A stretch of DNA of 64,000 nucleotides from Acestrorhynchus altus (Eukaryota > Chordata > Actinopteri > Characiformes > Acestrorhynchidae). Under the pieces are notes generated by a model. The model was given only the letters and a program-made list of their open reading frames with translations. It was not told the origin of the DNA and did no database searches. The DNA lies in NCBI GenBank assembly GCA_034509495.1, contig CM067521.1:22648806-22712805 (forward strand). Reading direction: 5' to 3'. Shown in pieces: positions 58,197-64,000 of the stretch (position 1 is the first letter of the stretch; each line of letters begins with the position of its first letter). Made by a program: the position numbers and the translations under genes.

Positions 58197-58471
58197 CTAC
58201 CCCACCACCTCTCGGACTGGACTGTGCGGCGGCAGCAGCGGCCCGGCCCCCGCGCCCCCCGGCCATGGCAACCCGCATTGGCCTGCGGTTGCAGCTCATG
58301 CGCGACCAGATGCAGCAGGAGGAGCAGCGGGAGCGGCAGCAGCAGCAGCAGCAGCAGGCAGCAATGCAGTACATGCAGCAGCGAGCTCCCAGGCTACCCG
58401 CACCCTCGCCCGCCATCAACGCGCCCATGCACTTCCAATCGCCCATGCAGGTCCCTGTGGAAGTGCTGAAG
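58197..58471 (+). CDS. tfeb: Transcription factor EB, first coding exon
   Basis: TFEB is the MiT/TFE basic helix-loop-helix zipper factor that drives lysosomal and autophagy genes and is held in the cytoplasm by mTORC1. The exon runs from acceptor CCTGCAG to donor GTAAGC. Translation starts at 58265 (ggccATGG) and gives 69 codons in phase 0: MATRIGLRLQLMRDQMQQEE, then QRER, seven glutamines, AAMQYMQQ and a Pro-rich stretch ending VPVEVLK. In the family this is followed by VQ.YLENPT, encoded in the next exon. MITF and TFE3 lack this exact start (MITF has MTSRILLRQQ), so TFEB fits best. The 68 bases before the ATG are also open in frame, so an N-terminally extended form is possible. The bHLH-zipper exons are beyond the window. 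Confidence 0.95.
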
Positions 58472-58740
58472 GTAAGCACAGCATTCAAGGCACATGGTTG
58501 GACTGTCTGTGATGATGATCTTGAATGGCATGACATTGGGTGATGGTATCTACTTAATGATTGATGGTAGGTGAAGTGGAGATCCTGGTATCCTGATTAA
58601 TTGTCACTGCTGAATGGTGGCTAGATGACAAATGAGTGTCATGAGAGATCGAAAGCATGACATTTGAAGAGACTTGGACGATCGCGTGTGTTACATCCTC
58701 TCCTGTTGCACTGTAACATGCACATGCAAACCGATTTTGA
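58472..58740 (+). other. tfeb: tfeb intron after the first coding exon, first part
   Basis: It begins with the GTAAGC donor. No exon or named repeat before 58745. Confidence 0.6.
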
Positions 58741-58744
58741 CAGT

Positions 58745-59390
58745 TACATTTACATCTGCATTTACGGCATTTAGCAGACGCCCTTATCCAGAGCGACGTA
58801 CAAAAGTGCTTTGCTGTGCACTCAGAAAATATCTTTATCTAGTACACGAGGCTAGAATCCAAGATGGAGTGGGTGGAGAGGGGTGTCAGGGATGATGTGG
58901 GACAGAAGGAGACCAGCAAGAGTGAAAGGGAAGGTTTACAAGACAGTAGTGAGACCTTCTATGATGTGTGGTTTGGAGACAGTGGCTCTGTCTAAAAGAC
59001 AGGAGGCTGAGCTGGAGGTGGTGGAGATGAAGATACTGAGATTTTCGTTGGGAGTGACAAGGATGGACAAGATTAGGAATGAGAAGATCAGAGGGACAGT
59101 GAAGGTGGAGCAGTTTGGAGATAAAGCCAGAGAGGTCAGGTTGAGATGTTTTGGAAATGTGTTGAGGAGGAATAGGGGATATATTGGACAAAGAATGTTG
59201 GAGATGGAGCTGCCGGGCAGAAGAATAAGAGGAAGACCTCAGAGAAGGTTTATGGATGTAGTGAAGGTGGACATGGAGATGGTTGGTGTAACAGTAGAGG
59301 AGGGAGGGGATAGGGCAAGATGGAGGCAGATGATCCATTGTGGCGACTCCTAAAGGGAGCAGCCGAAAGGAGAAGAAAGAATAACGTGAA
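58745..59390 (+). mobile_element. 3' end of an RTE-like LINE plus an adjoining short repeat
   Basis: From 58745 to 58830 lies the common fish repeat 'gcatttagcagacgccctta' and 'tccagagcgacgtacaaaag'. From 58868 a 156-codon open frame (58883-59353) reads GKVYKTVVRPSMMCGLETVA, then KILRFSLGVTRMDKIRN, ELPGRRIRGRPQRRFMDVVK and ends WRQMIHCGDS. This is the C-terminal end of an RTE/BovB-type non-LTR retrotransposon polyprotein, after the reverse-transcriptase catalytic region. The unbroken frame suggests a fairly recent 5'-truncated insertion. Confidence 0.85.
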
Positions 59391-59399
59391 ATAGTAAAA

Positions 59400-60727
59400 A
59401 GGTATGAAATATGTCACTTTACATGTAACGGACATCAAATCTGACCAGTGTTTTGTATGAAATTCTGAACTCGAACGACCTTTTTCCTCAATAATCTAAT
59501 TTCTTGAGACGCACTAGTTTCTGCACAACATGAGAAGCACAGAATTCATAGGAGCAGGAACGAGGAAACAGGCTGACAGAGTGAGGATGACATCAGTGAG
59601 TGAGGAATCATGGGAAATGGAGTTTACAATGTTGGGAGTAGATAACAAGTCAGGGTAGAGAGGAGCCAACACAACAGCCAATGGATATGTTCACATTTGG
59701 AAGGCTGATGCCCCCACTGCATAACAGGCCACTGAATTCATTGTTTTGTAGTCATGCCCATATATGGCACATTTTTCTCCTGTACATCACTGACATCGTC
59801 CTTTAAGATGCTGGTCAGACATCTGTAAGATACACCAGTGTATATCGCACCACAAACCTACCTAAAGAGGTCAAATGCTTTAACTCTTGTCATATTAAGC
59901 AGTCAAACCTGAGTGCAGTTCAACTTGTCGAGCTCTGTAGTGTTTCATGGAGTATTAGATGAACCTACATAACCTACATTATACAGTTTCCCCGCATAAA
60001 AATCGAGCTTAACACCAGCGTTTGCTGGTAACTGGTTTCTGAGCTGCTCCTTGATGGTCAAGGTGGCTGAAAAGCTGGCCATGCAGGTGGAAAAACACCC
60101 TGTGGTGGTAAGAAAGCTGGTTGAGCAGCTTTGTTCTTTGCCAGCACAGCATATGATGTCATTTGAGTTTGATGGTTTAGCTGGTCTACCTGTGTGACTG
60201 AGGTTGTTGACCACTTTGAACAAGCTGGTCATATTGATCTGCTAATACCAACAACTTGTTATTGTAATTTTTAGTGTGTGTGTGTACCGGCCCTGATTGC
60301 CGGTTAAGGAGGACTCACGTCCAGTATCTTCTATAAACTCAACCCTTGCTGTCTCAGCAGGAGGCATGTGGACACCGAGCCTCGATTAAAGTGGGGAAAC
60401 AGGCACTGTGGTCAGGGCTCGTTGTAGGTCAGGGAAGTGTTCCCTTCGTCTTTGGGGTTTGGCTGTACACATTAAGTGGCACCGAGCCGTCGTATGAGTC
60501 TCTGATACTCGTGAGGTCGTCCAACAAGAACAAACCCTAATAAAAGAAGGGAATGTCGAATTCATCACAGCCGTGCTGTTATTTCATGATAATTTCTGTT
60601 GCGTCAGTGTCAAAAAATAGCAAGTGTATAATAATATATACATACAATATGTAGATCTGATGCATAGAATTGCTATACTGTGTGTAAAAGCCTACATTTG
60701 TATTTTTATTATAAATTGATGCACGTA
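59400..60727. other. tfeb intron, mostly unrecognised
   Basis: No exon found. Around 59995-60250 repeated 'agctggt' wording ('gagctgctccttgatggtca', 'tagctggtctacctgtgtga') suggests a decayed MITE; a similar scrap is at 9385-9470. Confidence 0.5.
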
Positions 60728-61251
60728 CAGGGGTTGGACAATGAAACTGAAACACCTGTCATTTTATTGTGGGAGGTTTCATGGCTAAATTGGAGCAGCC
60801 TGGTGGCCAATCTTCATTAATTGCACCAGTAAGAGCAGAGTGTGAAGGTTCAGTCAGCAGGTAAGAGCACAGTTCTGCTCAAAATATTGCAATGAACACA
60901 ACATTATGGGGGACATACCAGAGTTCAAAAGAGGACAACATGTTGGTGCACGTCTTGCTGGCGCATCTGTGAACAAGACAGCAAGTCTTTGTGATGTATC
61001 AAGAGCCACGGTATCCAGGGTAACGTCAGCACCACCAAGAAGGACCAACCACATCCAACAGGATTAACTGTGGACGCAAGAGGACGCTGTCTGAAAGGGA
61101 TGTTGGGGTGTTAACCCGGATTGTATCCAAAAAATGTCCTTCCCAAGACGAATTGACGCTGTATTGGCCGCAAAAGGAGGCCCTAGTTCACCAAACTAAT
61201 CAATTATTGTGGTCTGAAAGCAGGTGTTTCAGTTTCATTGTCTAAGCCCTG
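60728..61251 (+). mobile_element. 524-bp non-autonomous Tc1 element, copy 2
   Basis: It has the same termini as copy 1 (one is slightly changed: 'tctaagccctg') and TA on both sides (60726-60727 and 61252-61253). The internal helix-turn-helix remnant has the same downstream stop and the same total length of 524 bp. Differences from copy 1 are scattered substitutions, such as 'gtggccaag' versus 'gtgaacaag'. Confidence 0.92.
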
Positions 61252-61253
61252 TA

Positions 61254-64000
61254 CACACTGTCTGTGAGTAGTTTAATATGTTCTCCTCATCTCCACACGG
61301 GTTCCTCCAGGTACTCTGATTTCCTCCCACCTCCCAAAAACAAAGCTGAAGGCGAATTGACTATTCTCAGTATCATTCTTTGGTATCGGGTATTAAAAAA
61401 GAGATTCTCCTACTTTTGTTCGAGTAACTGTTTCTACCCTCCATGAAAGGCCTTCGACTAAATGGAGCATGGCTGTGAGGATTTGATTGCATTCAGCGAT
61501 GCAAAAACATAAGTAAGGTCAGAATGTTAGATGTTCACCACCCCACCTCACCCACTCCCCAACTCTTCCCAAAAGCACTTCATGAACTGACAGCTCGCTG
61601 TGTTTTTGCTTTCATAATCAAAGGGTTGTGCATACACGCCTGTATTCAGGCGGAAATGCTTTAGTAAGTCCTTTACACTGATCCTCAATGGGATATGCTG
61701 CCTCCTACAAATCTCTGCCCACTTTGCCTTCTGATCAAGAGAGGCTCAGGGTTTTAGGGCATGAATGAGCTTCCCCACAAGAGCCTAATCCTGCTTTCTA
61801 TTGGGGTGTGTAGTAAGGTGGCCCACCCTAGTGGTCCCAACGGGGGGAAAAAGCCAAGAGTGCACAAGAGCCCAAATTAAGGGGAATTAAGCACTGGGGT
61901 AATCTCTTCACGTGTTGCCAGGGTCCAGCCGCTCTGGGGTGGGAGCCAGGAGCCAAAAGTTAAAGTTGTAGAAGCTTTCAGTGGGTCCAGCAGGGCTGAG
62001 TTCTGCTCGTGAAAACTGGATTACGGGACCAGCAAGGACAGGAAGACGAAGAGAGGGAGGAATCTTTGGCAAAGAATGCGGTGGGACGGCAAGCAGGTAG
62101 GGGAGGTGGGTGCAGTGTGTGACAATGAAAAGAGCAGTGTTTTGAACATGACGGGCCCTCACAGCGAGATAACTCGGAGAAGGAGATAAAAGGTACAGCT
62201 GATGTGTCTGATTCTAGAGAGGCCTGTTCTGCAGGGGATGAGACAGCCCAATGCCTATTTTTGTGTGTATGCGTGGGATGCTGCGGGTGTGTGTCTCCGT
62301 GTGTGGCTTTCAGTGTTTGCCAAATTCCTAAGCTTTCCAGTTGAACGCACGGTACATGTCATTATCCACCTCTTGCATTGTCACACTCTGTCTTTGGAAA
62401 AGGTGAAGCGTTTTTGCTCTCAGATCTCCACGAAACACGTGGAACGTAATTAAAGCGTCTTAAGCATTTTCCCCATGGCGACATTCCACTGTCACGCTCA
62501 AAGACGATACTTGCTGTCAGCTGAAACACCGGCATGACTCTACACACACCCCGCTGGAAAAAACGAGCAGTTCTGATGCTCTTGCTTTCCCCCTGATTTT
62601 CGCAAAAGTTGCTTTGGCAACTTTGCAAAAGTTCGTACGAGCTTACAACCCAACGTCACTCAAAGTGCACAAATTGCCTCGGATTGTATGCAGAGCCTGT
62701 CTCGCAGACTCCCGTGTAAAAGTGTAGCGCAAGAGCTTATGTGAGCTGAATGCTCAACACTTATTTGTTGTCGGAACGGAATTTTACAAATGATTCTTAT
62801 CGGCCTCGTTTGTGGCACGCTTGTACAACAATGTATACAACAATGTACGCGATTGCATCAAAGACACTGTTATCAGTTCGGCTACTTGCACAGTAACTCT
62901 GATTGCATAAGGCAACTCTAGTGCATAACCTTAGTTGACATTTTAACCCAGGATGAGGCATTTGGAGTAAATCACACCATAAAGCTTGAACAAGGGCATT
63001 TGGACGTGAGGCCTTTCTGAGGTAACGTACATTTTTAGGTCATTTGGTTAAGACTCGGAGACACTGCAGGCTCCTCCTTGCACTTGGAAGCCCTGTGACT
63101 GTGCACCACTTATAGGAAGTGTCAAGACTGAGTCACTGCATCCCAGCCAAGCACATTCCCCAGCGTGAAGCAACATGGGCTCCAGTTTCGCGGGGGGCTG
63201 CTGCTATTCAGTGAACCGCTCCTACCACCATACCTCGACAGATCAGAGATACGGGAGGAAGCACTGCGACCGCCAGGCGCGCTGACCTTCTGGAATTTCA
63301 CTTCTGAGAGCTCACAGCAGCTGGCTGTACCCGCATTGCCCTTCACCAGGCCCCAGTGCAGGCGTTCATCGTTGGAGTAGAAATGCCCTTGGCATTGACA
63401 CTTTGTCACTGTGCTAAGCTGCAGGACTTTGTCTCTCGCGGTGGTTTTTCCCTTTGTTGTTGTTAAATGTCTGTCCTTTATAGTTCCACTGCAGCAGTAG
63501 TTCATTTGGTCTTAACCGGACATTTTTTGCCGTACACAATAATTATTTTGTAATTGTTTTTATCCGCAGATTCGTACAGGGACGTTTTAAAATGCTGTAC
63601 TATATTCAGTTAAACAGTATTTTATTGTATAATTCAATAACGTTCGTAGATGCACTGTGATATTGTCTTATCAAGTCTGCAGCAAATTGTATTTTTAATC
63701 TCACTCCAGACATTTTTTTAACAAATAAAGCAAAAACCTGCACAACAGGTACTGACATCAATATGTAATATGTGTTTTTTTATTCAATAAGCTGCATTAT
63801 TCACATTACCATTTTGACATTTGTAATTTGCACCATAAGTCATAAATTCCATCATTAAGACAGACGAGCCCGTTTAAAGCCATGGAGTGTTCATTGGAAA
63901 GTTGAGTTCTTTGGTCTTAGCAATGCTGAAACAAGAAGTGTGAAAACGAAAATAGACGAAGCAGAACAACAAATTACCAGATAAAAGAATGAATTCTATC
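61254..64000. other. tfeb intron to the window edge, no exon confirmed
   Basis: No segment matches the next tfeb exon (VQ.YLENPT...). The relatively GC-rich part at 63050-63440 has two short frames of uncertain meaning. On the plus strand, an ATG at 63175 opens 36 codons starting MGSSFAGGCCYSVNRSYHHT. On the minus strand, a 127-codon frame (63122-63505) includes HFYSNDERLHWGLVKGN. I recognise neither and would not call them genes. Confidence 0.45.

Noticed and set aside
59250..59438. Minus-strand frames opposite the LINE (including 58886-59338)
   Set aside because: Antisense shadows of the RTE-like coding segment.
61905..61920. TCACGTG-type E-box near tfeb as an autoregulatory CLEAR element
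   Set aside because: A single 6-7 base match is expected by chance in 64 kb (others at 14670, 25492, 28840 and 62435). The full GTCACGTGAC palindrome was not found.

Overview
This is vertebrate nuclear DNA, almost certainly from a ray-finned fish. It holds interrupted, GT-AG spliced genes with vertebrate-specific products, CpG-rich promoters, very abundant (TG)n, (AG)n, (GATA)n and (AAT)n microsatellites, and many decayed Tc1/mariner-like, hAT-like, SINE and LINE copies of types familiar from teleosts. Several of these repeats resemble ones I associate with otophysan fishes (catfish, characins, carps); that narrower placement is from memory of repeat families and is only moderately certain.

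Layout. (1) Positions 1-7600: the 5' end of a liprin-alpha gene on the minus strand, best call ppfia4. Its first coding exon is 6752-7000, and everything to the left is intron 1, filled with transposon remnants and a 41-bp minisatellite (5322-6668). (2) 7600-10400: spacer with a LINE reverse-transcriptase fragment, MITE-like copies and ATGG and GATA microsatellites. (3) 10400-19440: a complete tmem183a gene on the plus strand, divergent from ppfia4. It has eight coding exons (361 codons plus stop), a GC-rich promoter with CCAAT boxes and a CRE-like site, and a long 3' UTR. (4) 20590-23870: a CpG-rich promoter and probable non-coding first exon (donor at 21150) with a strong ZNF143/THAP11-type motif, hemmed in by three tandem arrays. 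One array carries an AATAAA hexamer in nearly every 21-bp unit. (5) 23870-58196: about 34 kb without a recognisable coding exon, probably the rest of a long 5' intron. (6) 58197-58471: the first coding exon of the lysosome/autophagy regulator tfeb, encoding the Rag-binding N-terminus and a polyglutamine stretch. The next exon is not in the window, so 58472-64000 is intron.

The three genes have unrelated known roles: presynaptic active-zone scaffold, poorly characterised single-pass membrane protein, and MiT/TFE transcription factor. Nothing suggests they work together. In human, PPFIA4 and TMEM183A are also neighbours (1q32.1), which supports the ppfia4 assignment, but there they lie on the same strand, whereas here they are head-to-head. 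Human TFEB is elsewhere (6p21.1). I found no prokaryote-style system, CRISPR array or new protein family. The observations most worth following concern how repeats sit against splice sites, promoters and polyadenylation signals, plus several hairpin-forming mobile elements.
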